In this document: positions 15,864 to 22,758 of the stretch, one piece after another
Layout: every line of letters starts with the position of its first letter
Numbering within the stretch: position 1 is the first letter of the stretch
Assembly (NCBI GenBank): GCA_002408385.1
Contig: DHSB01000027.1
Location: forward strand, 30,746-55,249
Source: Myxococcales bacterium UBA5297
GTDB taxonomy: Bacteria; Myxococcota; Myxococcia; Myxococcales; UBA5297
Direction of reading: 5' to 3'
Length of the DNA: 24,504 nucleotides
Translations under genes and position numbers: made by a program
The notes under the pieces: generated by a model
What the model was told of the DNA's origin: nothing
The model's input: only the letters and a program-made list of their open reading frames with translations
The model's database searches: none

Positions 15864-16502
15864 ATGAGCGACGCGAAGTACGTCGGGTTCAACGGCAAGG
15901 CCTATGCCTTCATCGGCACATCCATCCGCGGCCTCGCCAGGCTCTCGCCGCTCTCGGCCAACGCGGTCACCGTCGTCTCCCTGGTGCTCTGGCTCGTCGC
16001 CTGCGTCGGAGTCCTCGCCGAACAGTGGCTGGTCGCCATCGCCCTGGGCATCGTCGCCAGCTTTGGGGACGCCTTCGACGGCGCCATCGCGCGGGCGCAG
16101 GGGCAGCAAAGCGCGAAGGGCAGCTTCCTCGACTTCTATGCCGACCGGCTCGGCGACGTGGCCATGTTCGCGGCACTCGCCTACCAGTTCTCCTCGGATC
16201 GGTGGGTCTTCGTCGCCGCGCTGCTCAACGTCGGGGTGACGCAGTTCTCCAGCATGTTCCGCAACGGCGTGAAGATGCCCGAGACCTTCGTGCGCGAGAC
16301 CGGCATCGCCGGGCTGGCCAAGGCCTTCCCCGCCCTCAACCTGCGGCGCAGCATCGTCGCCGCCGGGCTCTTCGGGATCCTCTTTGGCACGACGCTGCCG
16401 CTCTCGATTGCGCTCTGGATCGTGGCGTCGTGGTGCCTGTGTGTCTTCGCGATGCTCTATCTAAAGGTGATGCGCGCCGAGGTCACGCTGGACGAGGTCT
16501 GA
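15864..16502 (+). CDS. CDP-alcohol phosphatidyltransferase family protein
   Basis: A 212-residue multi-pass membrane enzyme. The family signature is complete: D69-x2-D72-G-x2-A-R77-x8-G86-x3-D90-x3-D94, which binds the CDP moiety and two divalent cations and contains the catalytic Asp. Hydrophobic segments lie at about 32-50, 55-68, 95-110, 118-130, 165-180 and 180-200. These enzymes transfer a phosphatidyl (or other) group from a CDP-alcohol to an acceptor alcohol in the inner membrane, making for example phosphatidylglycerol-phosphate, phosphatidylinositol-type lipids or cardiolipin. The acceptor cannot be read from sequence. ATG 15864 has AGGGAG upstream. The gene stands after a long repeat-rich gap, so it probably starts its own transcript. 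Confidence 0.93.
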   Translation: MSDAKYVGFNGKAYAFIGTSIRGLARLSPLSANAVTVVSLVLWLVACVGVLAEQWLVAIALGIVASFGDAFDGAIARAQGQQSAKGSFLDFYADRLGDVAMFAALAYQFSSDRWVFVAALLNVGVTQFSSMFRNGVKMPETFVRETGIAGLAKAFPALNLRRSIVAAGLFGILFGTTLPLSIALWIVASWCLCVFAMLYLKVMRAEVTLDEV

Positions 16503-16520
16503 ACGAAGACCTCGCTTCGT
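16503..16520 (+). terminator. Weak stem-loop after the phosphatidyltransferase gene
   Basis: ACGAAG, loop ACCTCG, CTTCGT begins at the base after the stop codon. The stem is 6 bp and is followed by a C-run with no T-run, so intrinsic termination is uncertain. Confidence 0.3.
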
Positions 16521-16760
16521 CGCCCCCGGCCGCGGACCTAGACGGGCTCGGCAAGCTGGTCGACGACATCCAGAGAGCGCTCGATTCGGTGCGACCCTTG
16601 AGGCCGACCCTAGCCCGCCGGCGACGAAGCCGGTTCACGCGTGGATCTCACCCGGCCTATCCTTCCGCCGGCGAGTCCGCCTCCGACCAAGAGCCTTCGA
16701 TCCGCTCGCGCGAGCCGCGACGGCCAGCTCTCCGACCTCTACGACCCTCGACTCGAGAAC

Positions 16761-17396
16761 ATGCTCACCCTCGAAATCGCCCCCCACCCGCTCCTTCACC
16801 TGCGCGCCTTCACCACCGAGCTGCCCGCACCGCTCGGCGAGCTGGCCCCGCCAGACTGGCTGGCCTCGCTGCTCGCCCTCGACGCCGAGAGCCCGCTCGC
16901 GCCCCCCGACGACGCGATCCGCTCGACCGTGCGCGACCTCTTGCGCCACGGCGGCTTCAAGCCGACCGGCCGCAGCAAGCCCGCCTCCGAATACCTGCTG
17001 CGCACCGCGACCGAAGGCCCGCTCGGCTCGATCAACCTGGCGGTCGACGCCTGCAACGCCGTCTCGCTGCACAGCGGCCTGCCCATGAGCGTCGTCGACC
17101 TCGATCGCACTCGGCTGCCATTGCGCGTGGGCATCGCCCAGGCCGGCGACGCCTACGTCTTCAACACTTCGGGCCAGGTCATCGACCTCGAGGGCCTGCT
17201 GTGCCTCTTCGACGCCGAGGGCCCCTGCGCCAACGCGGTGAAGGACGCGCAGCGCACCAAGACCAGCGCCTCGACCTGCCGCACCCTGTCCATCGTGTGG
17301 GGCCCGCGCGCCCTCGCCGAGCGCGTGGACGCGGCGACCGCCTGGTATCGCCAATTGCTCGAGCGCGTTCCCGCCACGACGGCGCCCGTCGCCTGA
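16761..17396 (+). CDS. Free-standing B3/B4 (tRNA-editing-like) domain protein
   Basis: A 211-residue protein dominated by a B3/B4 domain, the module that in the beta subunit of phenylalanyl-tRNA synthetase hydrolyses mischarged Tyr-tRNA(Phe). Motifs: GGFKPTGRSKPASEYLL (64-80), LGSINLAVDACNAVSL (88-103) and SGLPMSVVDLD (105-115), then a strand-rich second half with VFNTSGQVIDLEGLLCLFD and the cysteine C156. Stand-alone members are widespread and mostly unassigned; a trans-editing or nucleic-acid-binding role is a reasonable guess only. ATG 16761 is preferred because upstream in-frame sequence is low-complexity; the Shine-Dalgarno is weak. It is separated from the convergent DUF2807 gene by 144 bp containing a hairpin. 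Confidence 0.88.
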   Translation: MLTLEIAPHPLLHLRAFTTELPAPLGELAPPDWLASLLALDAESPLAPPDDAIRSTVRDLLRHGGFKPTGRSKPASEYLLRTATEGPLGSINLAVDACNAVSLHSGLPMSVVDLDRTRLPLRVGIAQAGDAYVFNTSGQVIDLEGLLCLFDAEGPCANAVKDAQRTKTSASTCRTLSIVWGPRALAERVDAATAWYRQLLERVPATTAPVA

Positions 17397-17485
17397 CCCT
17401 CCGGGACTCTCGCCTCGACTCGGGCCGGCGACGCCTCTGTTGCTCGCAGGCTGGCTCGACGCGCCCGTGCCCCGGGTGAGGCAGG

Positions 17486-17499
17486 GAGCCGAACGGCTC
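17486..17499. terminator. Candidate bidirectional hairpin between convergent genes
   Basis: GAGCC, loop GAAC, GGCTC with further G-T pairing outside and a C-run after it. It lies between the convergent ends at 17396 and 17541, where a shared terminator would be expected. The stem is short and there is no T-run. Confidence 0.35.
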
Positions 17500-17540
17500 T
17501 CGCCCCCCTGCGCTCCGGGCTCATTCGCGGCAGGCCGGCG

Positions 17541-18188
17541 CTACTCGAAGATGACTTGCGCCCCGTCGGCCTGCTTCTCGCGCAGATTGCGCGGCGGATT
17601 GCCGGCTACGTAGAGCGTCGAGCCGCCGGTCGCGACGATCTCGATCTCCTCGAGCACCAGCACCTCCGCGTGCGAGCCGCCTTCGACCGAGACGAAGGCC
17701 GAGCGCGCCGAGAGCCCGCGCAACAAGGCCCGGGCGCCGTGGTCGGCGCCGAGATCCAGCCGGTCGCAGGCACCTTCGGCGGTCACCTGCGCGCCGCCGT
17801 TCGCCGCGAGGGCCAGGGTCTGGGCGTTGAGGCCGCTCGCCTCGACGCGCGCGCCATCGTCGGCCTCGAGCCGGTTCAGATAGGCGGCCTCGACCGTGAC
17901 CTTCAAGGGACTGCGCGTCGAGAAGGAGCCGACGGGCATGCTCAAGCGCAGCTCGCCGTCGCGCACCTCGGTCTCGACGTAGGTGACGATGTTCTCGTCG
18001 CCGCTCACCACCACCTTGTTCTCCGTGCGCTCGCCGACGACCACCTCGACCTCGAGCCCGTCCTCGACATGGACCCGCTCGAAGCCTGGGACGGTGCGCT
18101 CATCGATGCCTCGGACTCCGTTGCCCTCGACGACGTGGCAGCCTGCGGCGAGGACTACGGCGAACCCGAGCAGCGCGGTGCGAAACAT
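17541..18188 (-). CDS. DUF2807 (GIN domain) lipoprotein
   Basis: A 215-residue exported lipoprotein: signal MFRTALLGFAVVLAAGC with lipobox LAAGC (C17), then a beta-helix-like domain of short repeated strands. The opening RTVPGFERVHVEDGLEVEVV and the later LEADDGARVEASGL, ALAANGGAQV and VSVEGGSHAEV turns are typical of DUF2807 (putative auto-transporter adhesin head, GIN domain), whose function is unproven. It probably sits in the outer membrane facing the periplasm or surface. ATG 18188 is fixed by AGGAGA 6 nt upstream. It is divergent from the hydrolase lipoprotein at 18384, so the two share a 195-bp control region. Confidence 0.92.
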   Translation of the reverse strand: MFRTALLGFAVVLAAGCHVVEGNGVRGIDERTVPGFERVHVEDGLEVEVVVGERTENKVVVSGDENIVTYVETEVRDGELRLSMPVGSFSTRSPLKVTVEAAYLNRLEADDGARVEASGLNAQTLALAANGGAQVTAEGACDRLDLGADHGARALLRGLSARSAFVSVEGGSHAEVLVLEEIEIVATGGSTLYVAGNPPRNLREKQADGAQVIFE

Positions 18189-18383
18189 GGTGTCTCTCCT
18201 GTTCTTCGCGGGCTCGGCCCTGCCCGCGTGCACCACCTTGGTTGCCCCTGCGGGCTCAGACGATCAGTGACGGGCTCGATCTCGGCTTTCGCCCGCCTGC
18301 ATCGGCGGGTTCGTCTGCTGCGACCGTCTGCCGGCTCGGCTACGATTCGCCCTTCCCTTCACGACCCGCCTCAAGGAGAGGAC
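18189..18383. promoter_or_regulatory. Shared divergent control region of two lipoprotein genes
   Basis: 195 bp between the start codons at 18188 (minus) and 18384 (plus). Both flanks have strong Shine-Dalgarno sequences (AGGAGA and AAGGAGAGG). Promoters are expected in the centre but I do not see a clear consensus. Confidence 0.4.
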
Positions 18384-20033
18384 ATGCAGGTTTCGCCATG
18401 GACGCTGCTTTCATCCGCGCTGCTCGCAGCGTGCGCCTCCACCACCGCGTTGGCGCCGGCGCCGGCAACCGCACCTGACGCCGCGCTGTCGCCTTCGGCC
18501 CAGGCCGCCCACGACCTCGCGTCGCAGCTCGCGGCCCGGCAGTTCGAGGCCGCGCACGCGCGCTTCGCCGAGCCGATGGCGACCAGCCTGTCGAGCGCCG
18601 CCCTCGAAGGGCAATGGGAGGCGATGACCGGCGCCCTCGGGGCCTTCCAGCGGGCCGAGGTCCTGCGCGAGGGGCCAAGCCCCGAGGGAAGGCGCGCGGT
18701 CGTCGTCGAGTGCGTGTACGAGAAGGACTCGCTCGGCCTGCTCGTCGTGGTCGACGCAAGTCAGCAGGTGACCGGTCTGCGCCCCTCGCCCTTGTACCCG
18801 CGAGAGGCCTTCGAGAAGGCCGGCCGCGAGTTCCTCCAGCTCCTCGTCGAACGGGAATGGTCCACGGCGGTCAAGCGCTTCGACGAGCAGATGGCCAGGC
18901 TGGTCTCGCGCGAGGCGCTCGCCGAGAGCTTCAACGCGCTGCGGCGCCAGTACGGCGAGGTGCGCGAGGTCCTGAGCGTCCGTCTCATCCCCGTCGGCTC
19001 GGGAATGGTGGCCGACCTCGAATGCGCCTACGAGAAGCTGAACGGCAAGGTGCGCGTCTCCTTCGACAAGAAGCTGCGCGTCGCCGGCTACTTCTTCCTG
19101 CCCGCGTGGAACCCGCCCGACTACGCGAAGCCGACCGCCTTCGAGGAGCGCGCGGTGAGCTTCGGAACCGAGAAGCTCCCGCTGCCCGGAATTCTCACGA
19201 TGCCGAAGGGCGAGGGGCCCTTCCCCGCGGTCGTCCTCGTTCACGGCTCCGGCCCCAACGACCGCGACGAGAGCATCGGGCCGAACAAGCTCTTCAAGGA
19301 TCTCGCCTGGGGCCTCGCGGCCCGCAAGATCGCGGTGCTGCGCTACGACAAGCGCACGCACCACTACAAAGGCAAGCTCTCCAACGACGACGTCCCCACC
19401 GTCAAGGAGGAGTCGATCGACGACGCCCTCGAGGCGGTGGCGCTGCTTTCGAGCACGCCGGGCATCGACCCGAAGCGCATCTTCGTCGCCGGCCACAGCC
19501 TCGGCGCGGTTCTCGCGCCGCGCATCGCCAAGGCGGAGCCGCGCCTTCGCGGGATCGTGCTCCTCGCCGGCAACACCCGGCCGATGGGCAAGCTGCACCT
19601 CGACCAGATCACCTACCTCGCGCCCATCTGGACCCCTTCCGCGGAGAAGCAAGGGGAGCTCATCGCGCAAGCCAGGCAGGTCGCCGCGCGCCTGGACGCG
19701 CCGGACCTGAAGCCCGACGAGATCGTCGATGGAATCCCGGGCCGCTACTGGCTCGACCTGCGCGAGAGCGCCGGCGTGGTCATCGCTCCCGCGCTCGAGG
19801 TGCCGATGCTCGTGCTGCAGGGCGAGCGCGACTACCAGGTCACCATGGAGGACTTCGCGGGCTGGAAGCAGGCGCTCTCGGGAAAGGCGCACGCCACCCT
19901 CAAGTCCTACCCGAAGCTCAATCACCACTTCATGCCCGGAGAGGGTCCGTCGACGCCGCGCGAGTACGACCAACCGAATCACGCATCGGTCGAGGTCATC
20001 GAGGACTTCGCCCGGTGGCTCTCCGCACAGTGA
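18384..20033 (+). CDS. Lipoprotein alpha/beta hydrolase with two DUF3887-like domains
   Basis: A 549-residue exported protein. The start is set by AAGGAGAGG directly upstream and a lipoprotein signal ending LLAAC (C17). Two related domains (about 38-138 and 145-240) look like tandem DUF3887 repeats, each with the helix 'F..A...F...MA..LS' and an E-C-x-Y-E-K strand (ECVYEKDSLG, ECAYEKLNGK). The hydrolase domain (about 265-549) has the oxyanion strand VVLVHGSGPNDRDE, nucleophile elbow GHSLG (S372), acid D483 in GERDYQV and H514 in LNHHF, so the triad is intact. DUF3887-hydrolase fusions occur in several phyla; the substrate is unknown, probably an ester in the envelope or outside. Adjacent downstream is another lipoprotein gene 107 bp away. 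Confidence 0.93.
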   Translation: MQVSPWTLLSSALLAACASTTALAPAPATAPDAALSPSAQAAHDLASQLAARQFEAAHARFAEPMATSLSSAALEGQWEAMTGALGAFQRAEVLREGPSPEGRRAVVVECVYEKDSLGLLVVVDASQQVTGLRPSPLYPREAFEKAGREFLQLLVEREWSTAVKRFDEQMARLVSREALAESFNALRRQYGEVREVLSVRLIPVGSGMVADLECAYEKLNGKVRVSFDKKLRVAGYFFLPAWNPPDYAKPTAFEERAVSFGTEKLPLPGILTMPKGEGPFPAVVLVHGSGPNDRDESIGPNKLFKDLAWGLAARKIAVLRYDKRTHHYKGKLSNDDVPTVKEESIDDALEAVALLSSTPGIDPKRIFVAGHSLGAVLAPRIAKAEPRLRGIVLLAGNTRPMGKLHLDQITYLAPIWTPSAEKQGELIAQARQVAARLDAPDLKPDEIVDGIPGRYWLDLRESAGVVIAPALEVPMLVLQGERDYQVTMEDFAGWKQALSGKAHATLKSYPKLNHHFMPGEGPSTPREYDQPNHASVEVIEDFARWLSAQ

Positions 20034-20064
20034 TCGGACACCGGTTCGGCGTGCTCGACGCCCA

Positions 20065-20083
20065 CCGAGCCTGATGCGCTCGG
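20065..20083 (+). terminator. Candidate stem-loop after the hydrolase gene
   Basis: CCGAGC, loop CTGATGC, GCTCGG, 32 nt after the stop codon at 20033. A perfect 6-bp GC-rich stem without a T-run. It abuts the TCGAAG-hairpin element, so it may be part of that repeat. Confidence 0.4.
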
Positions 20084-20096
20084 GCTGACCGGTCAT

Positions 20097-20125
20097 CGCT
20101 CGAAGGATTCTTCGACACCTCTTCA
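20097..20125. repeat. Dispersed palindromic element, TCGAAG-hairpin (copy 3)
   Basis: TCGAAG, loop GATT, CTTCGA in the same context as 254-283. It ends 15 bp before the start codon at 20141, so the hairpin lies in the 5' leader of the next gene, close to its ribosome site. Confidence 0.8.
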
Positions 20126-20140
20126 CCTCGGGAACACTCC

Positions 20141-21094
20141 ATGACTCGCTCCATCGCCTGGACTGCGGTCGCCGCCGGGCTGCTCGCCGCCTGCGGGCCC
20201 GTCGACGACTCGACCACCGATCCCCTCCTTCCCGACGCCGCGCTCAGCGAAGACGCCGGGGGGAGCGCCGATGCCGGCGAGGACACCGACGCCGGCGAGC
20301 GCCTCGACGCGGGCGAGGCAGCGGATGCCGGCGCCGAGCCCGACGCTGGCGAACCGGCCGAGCCCGAGGTTTGGCAGTCGGGCGCCATCACGGTGACCGA
20401 GCACCCGGGCAGCGCGTGGCAGGTCGAGCAGGAGGGCGCCGAGGTGGTCGCGCGGTACGAGGGCACCGGGCTTGCGCTCGTCATCGACCCCACGAACGGC
20501 TCGATAGACGGCCGCTACTCGGGCATCTACGTGCACCTCGACGACTCGCCCCTGTTCGCCGGCCGCTACAACGGCACGGACAGCTCGATGTTCGTGCCCG
20601 ACCGTCCCTGGATGAACCAGACGCAGGTGACGGTCGAGGCCGAGGGCGAGCAGCTCACCGTGGAGATGCTCGAGGGCAGCCTGTCGCAGATACCCGACAG
20701 CCACTACCCGTCGGACGAGCCGTTTCGCTGGCGCTCGATCTGGTCCCTGGAGGCCGAGGGGCTGAGGGTCGCCGCAGCCGGCCTCTACTACGTGCTGCCG
20801 TCCAAGCAGTCGTGCGTCCTGTCCATCAAGGGTGAGGGGGGCGTCGAGCTGGGCACGCTGAACATCGAGAGCGACACCTCTCCTTTCCTGCGCTACTTCG
20901 AGGACGTGCGCAGCATCGAGGTCGCCTCCTCGGACTTCGGCCTCTTCACCATCGCCACCGACGCCGAAATCCTTCAGGTCGAGGTGCCGCGGTTCCCGGA
21001 CACGCAGCTCTTCGAGCTCGACTTCGACCACAGCTTCAAGGACCGCGGCCAGCTCGAAGTCCACACCGAAATGGTGCTACCCCTGGCGCTCTGA
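20141..21094 (+). CDS. Secreted lipoprotein with DAG-rich linker
   Basis: A 317-residue protein. Signal peptide with lipobox LLAAC (C18), then an Asp-Ala-Gly-rich linker (about 25-72), then a single beta-rich domain (about 75-317) that I do not recognise. It is rich in aromatic residues and has motifs such as NGSIDGRYSGIYVHLDD, SMFVPDRPWMNQT and LYYVLPSKQSCVLSIKG. The linker style matches the nuclease lipoprotein at 8555. It is probably displayed on the outer membrane. The hydrolase gene precedes it by 107 bp with a hairpin between, so it may have its own transcript. No enzymatic residues can be named. Confidence 0.85.
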   Translation: MTRSIAWTAVAAGLLAACGPVDDSTTDPLLPDAALSEDAGGSADAGEDTDAGERLDAGEAADAGAEPDAGEPAEPEVWQSGAITVTEHPGSAWQVEQEGAEVVARYEGTGLALVIDPTNGSIDGRYSGIYVHLDDSPLFAGRYNGTDSSMFVPDRPWMNQTQVTVEAEGEQLTVEMLEGSLSQIPDSHYPSDEPFRWRSIWSLEAEGLRVAAAGLYYVLPSKQSCVLSIKGEGGVELGTLNIESDTSPFLRYFEDVRSIEVASSDFGLFTIATDAEILQVEVPRFPDTQLFELDFDHSFKDRGQLEVHTEMVLPLAL

Positions 21095-21330
21095 CGAGCG
21101 ACCGGGCGCTGTCGGCCGGCGACGACGAGCAGAGCCGAGCGCGCCGAGTTGGGCCTCCCGGGTCGCGCCGCGCGAAGAGGTCGAGGACTCCTCGTCCGCC
21201 CAGGCGCCGGCCGAGCCCGCCAAGCACGCGGCCGACCGATAGCGCCTCATCCGTTCGGTTCCGGTCGGCTCGCGCTCGCCCTTCGACGCGCCCGCGGCGC
21301 GAGACCTCGGACTTGCGCTAGTGAGCGCGC

Positions 21331-21792
21331 ATGGGCCGATGGGACCGCGACTTCAAGGTGGTGGGGCGACTGCGGCCGCTCGATCTGCTCGGGCTGGTGC
21401 CAGGGGTGGTCACCCGCGGCGCGCGCTTCAGGTCGCTGGAGAAGGAGCTGGCATCGGCGGCGCCGATGCCTCGGGCTTTCGACCTGTTCGTCGAGCTCGC
21501 GGACGCACAAGGCGGCCGGCAAACCTTCCAGATCGAGGCCGAGGCGCGGCCCCGAAGCAACACGGGCAAGCGGATCTTCAATCGCTGGTCGTACGCGCAC
21601 CTGGTCTTGGGCCGACCGGTCGAGTGCGTCGTGTTCTACCTGATGCCCGCCCGCGAGGGCCGACGACCGCAGACCCGCTACTCGGTCAAGAGAGGCTCGA
21701 CCTCGGTCGACTTCCTCTTCCAGGCGGTCTGCCTCTGGTGGCAGAGAGCCGACAGGCTGCTCGAGGGGCAAACCCCGGGGTGTGGGCTTTGA
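21331..21792 (+). CDS. Nuclease-domain fragment of the Rpn-type gene (frame as read)
   Basis: If translation is not shifted, this frame yields 153 residues ending CGL. It contains both probable catalytic acids (D51, E69/E71) but lacks the helical extension and tail. ATG 21331 has only a weak GTGAG upstream. As read it would be an untailed nuclease core; stability is unclear. Confidence 0.5.
   Translation: MGRWDRDFKVVGRLRPLDLLGLVPGVVTRGARFRSLEKELASAAPMPRAFDLFVELADAQGGRQTFQIEAEARPRSNTGKRIFNRWSYAHLVLGRPVECVVFYLMPAREGRRPQTRYSVKRGSTSVDFLFQAVCLWWQRADRLLEGQTPGCGL
21774..21780 (+). other. Slippery-type heptamer C CCG GGG at the frame junction
   Basis: At the exact place where the protein homology changes frame, the codons CCG GGG are preceded by C, fitting the X XXY YYZ form. 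Slipping by -1 would re-pair as CCC GGG and continue as Pro-Gly-Val-Trp. No stimulatory hairpin was verified. A missing G in the G-run would explain it equally well. Confidence 0.35.
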
Positions 21793-21952
21793 TCGCGCTG
21801 GCCGCAGGCTGCCGACGCAAGCACGTCGAGCGGGCGTGCAACCTGCTCGAAGCCATCGAGGACGAGCTGCTCGCCAGCGAGCTGCTCGGGGTCTGGTACG
21901 AAGTTGCAGGGGTGCGGTTCGGGTCCAAAGATTTGCAGGCGATGGTCTCGCG

Positions 21953-21959
21953 AAAGGAG
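21953..21959 (+). promoter_or_regulatory. Strong internal Shine-Dalgarno for the C-terminal tail
   Basis: AAAGGAG, then a 6-nt spacer (CTCTTG), then ATG 21966. It is among the best ribosome sites in the window and lies inside a coding region, in the same frame as the tail. Spacing is optimal. It would produce the tail alone, independent of the upstream frameshift. Confidence 0.75.
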
Positions 21960-21965
21960 CTCTTG

Positions 21966-22202
21966 ATGGAGTCGTCTACCTACAGGGCCGTCCGCGAGGA
22001 GGGGCGCAAGGAGGGGCGCAAGGAAGAGCTCTCGAAGACCTGCCGCAAGCTCGTGGAAAGCAAGCTCGGGCACCTGCCACCCGAGGCCGAGGGGCTCGAG
22101 CAGATCACCGACCTCGACGCGCTGGATCGCTTGAGAGACCGTCTATTCGCCGCTGCCAGCCCGCAGGCCGTGCGTGCGGCCCTGCGGTCTATCAAGCGAT
22201 GA
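21966..22202 (+). CDS. Tail protein 1: C-terminal small protein from internal start
   Basis: A 78-residue protein beginning MESSTYRAVREEG. It has a charged N-terminal helix with EGRKEGRKEE repeats and a DUF4351-like C-terminal part (KLGHLPPEAEGLEQITDLDALDRLRDRLF) ending ALRSIKR. It is the tail of the split nuclease. In E. coli Rpn genes, similar C-terminal small proteins made from internal starts bind and block the full-length nuclease; by analogy this is a candidate antitoxin. Its TGA overlaps the ATG of tail protein 2. Confidence 0.65.
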   Translation: MESSTYRAVREEGRKEGRKEELSKTCRKLVESKLGHLPPEAEGLEQITDLDALDRLRDRLFAAASPQAVRAALRSIKR

Positions 22203-22590
22203 GGTCTCGCTCGCCACGCGGTCGGATGGAATCGTCCACCTACCGCGCCCTCCATGACGAAGGGTTCGCGCGGGGATACGCGGAAGGATTCGCGGAAGGG
22301 TTCAAGGAAGAGCTCTCAAAGACCTGCCGCAAGCTCGTGGAAAGCAAGCTCGGGCACCTGCCACCCGAGGCCGAGGGGATCGAGCAGATCACCGACCTCG
22401 ACGCGCTGGATCGCTTGAGAGATCGCCTATTCGCCTCCACCAGCCCGCAGGCCGTGCGTGCGGCCCTGCGCTCCATCAAGCGATGAGGTCTCGCTCGCCA
22501 CGCGGTCGGATGGACTCGTCCACCTACCGCGCCATGCGCGAGGAGGGGCGCAAGGAGGGGCGCGAGGCGGGGCGCAAGGAAGAGCTCTCG
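22023..22590 (+). repeat. Tandem duplication, about 284-bp unit, within the tail cistrons
   Basis: 22023-22249 aligns with 22307-22533 at an offset of 284 bp. The tail ends (22023-22202 / 22307-22486) differ at about nine sites; the following heads (22199-22249 / 22483-22533) differ at one. The insert encoding the charged helix (22250-22306 / 22534-22578) is not conserved between copies. The near identity indicates recent duplication or gene conversion. Confidence 0.85.
22199..22486 (+). CDS. Tail protein 2, ATGA-coupled
   Basis: A 95-residue protein starting MRSRSPRGRMESSTYRAL; a second ATG at 22226 would give the core starting MESSTYRAL. The start ATG (22199-22201) overlaps the stop of tail 1 (22200-22202), indicating translational coupling; no good Shine-Dalgarno is present. 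The C-terminal 60 residues are nearly identical to tail 1 (about nine nucleotide differences in 180). The helical insert is different (DEGFARGYAEGFAEGFKEE). A duplicated tail-only gene with no nuclease domain. Confidence 0.7.
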   Translation: MRSRSPRGRMESSTYRALHDEGFARGYAEGFAEGFKEELSKTCRKLVESKLGHLPPEAEGIEQITDLDALDRLRDRLFASTSPQAVRAALRSIKR

Positions 22591-22758
22591 AAGGCCTGCC
22601 GCATGCTCGTGAAAGCCAAGCTCGGGCACCTGCCGCCCGAGGCCGCGGCGTTCGAGAGCACACTCGACATCGACACGCTGAGCGGCGTGTTCGACCGCCT
22701 GCTCGAAGCGCCCGATCCCAAGGCCGCGCGGTCGATCCTGCGCTCGCTCGAGCGATAA
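22483..22758 (+). CDS. Tail protein 3, ATGA-coupled, diverged
   Basis: A 91-residue protein starting MRSRSPRGRMDSSTYRAM. The first 51 nt match tail 2 with one change; the helical segment is EEGRKEGREAGRKEE, as in tail 1 with a four-residue insertion. The C-terminal end is diverged (AFESTLDIDTLSGVFDRLLEAPDPKAARSILRSLER). Its start overlaps the stop of tail 2 as ATGA. It is probably the oldest copy or under different selection. No nuclease residues. Confidence 0.7.
   Translation: MRSRSPRGRMDSSTYRAMREEGRKEGREAGRKEELSKACRMLVKAKLGHLPPEAAAFESTLDIDTLSGVFDRLLEAPDPKAARSILRSLER

Larger units (their letters stand above)
21331..22202 (+). pseudogene. Rpn-type PD-(D/E)XK nuclease gene, two frames joined by a -1 shift
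   Basis: Reading frame 1 (21331-21792) gives the nuclease part; a second frame entered at about 21774-21780 gives the rest (PGVWALIALAAG onward, to 22202). Joined, they make about 290 residues with the layout of the Rpn/transposase_31-like family: WDRDFK near the N terminus, D51 in FDLFVEL, E69-x-E71 in QIEAEARP as the likely PD-(D/E)XK acids, RWSYAHLVLGRPVECVVFYL, the LWWQRADRLLEGQTPG helix, then an ELLASELLG region and a charged coiled C-terminal tail (EEGRKEGRKEEL) with a DUF4351-like end. The missing base would lie in the G-run at 21777-21780. This is a mutation, a sequencing error, or programmed frameshifting. The family includes Rpn proteins, which are DNA endonucleases linked to RecA-independent recombination and phage defence. 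Confidence 0.7.

Noticed and set aside
16503..16760. Plus-strand frame reading DLDGLGKLVDDIQRALDSVRP after the phosphatidyltransferase gene
   Set aside because: It looks protein-like over about 25 residues but has no ATG/GTG start with a ribosome site and runs into Arg-rich sequence; perhaps a remnant, not annotated.
21093..21242. Frame ending EEVEDSSSAQAPAEPAKHAADR before the nuclease gene
   Set aside because: It looks like the C-terminal end of a protein, but there is no start codon and it directly follows another gene's stop. Possible remnant only.
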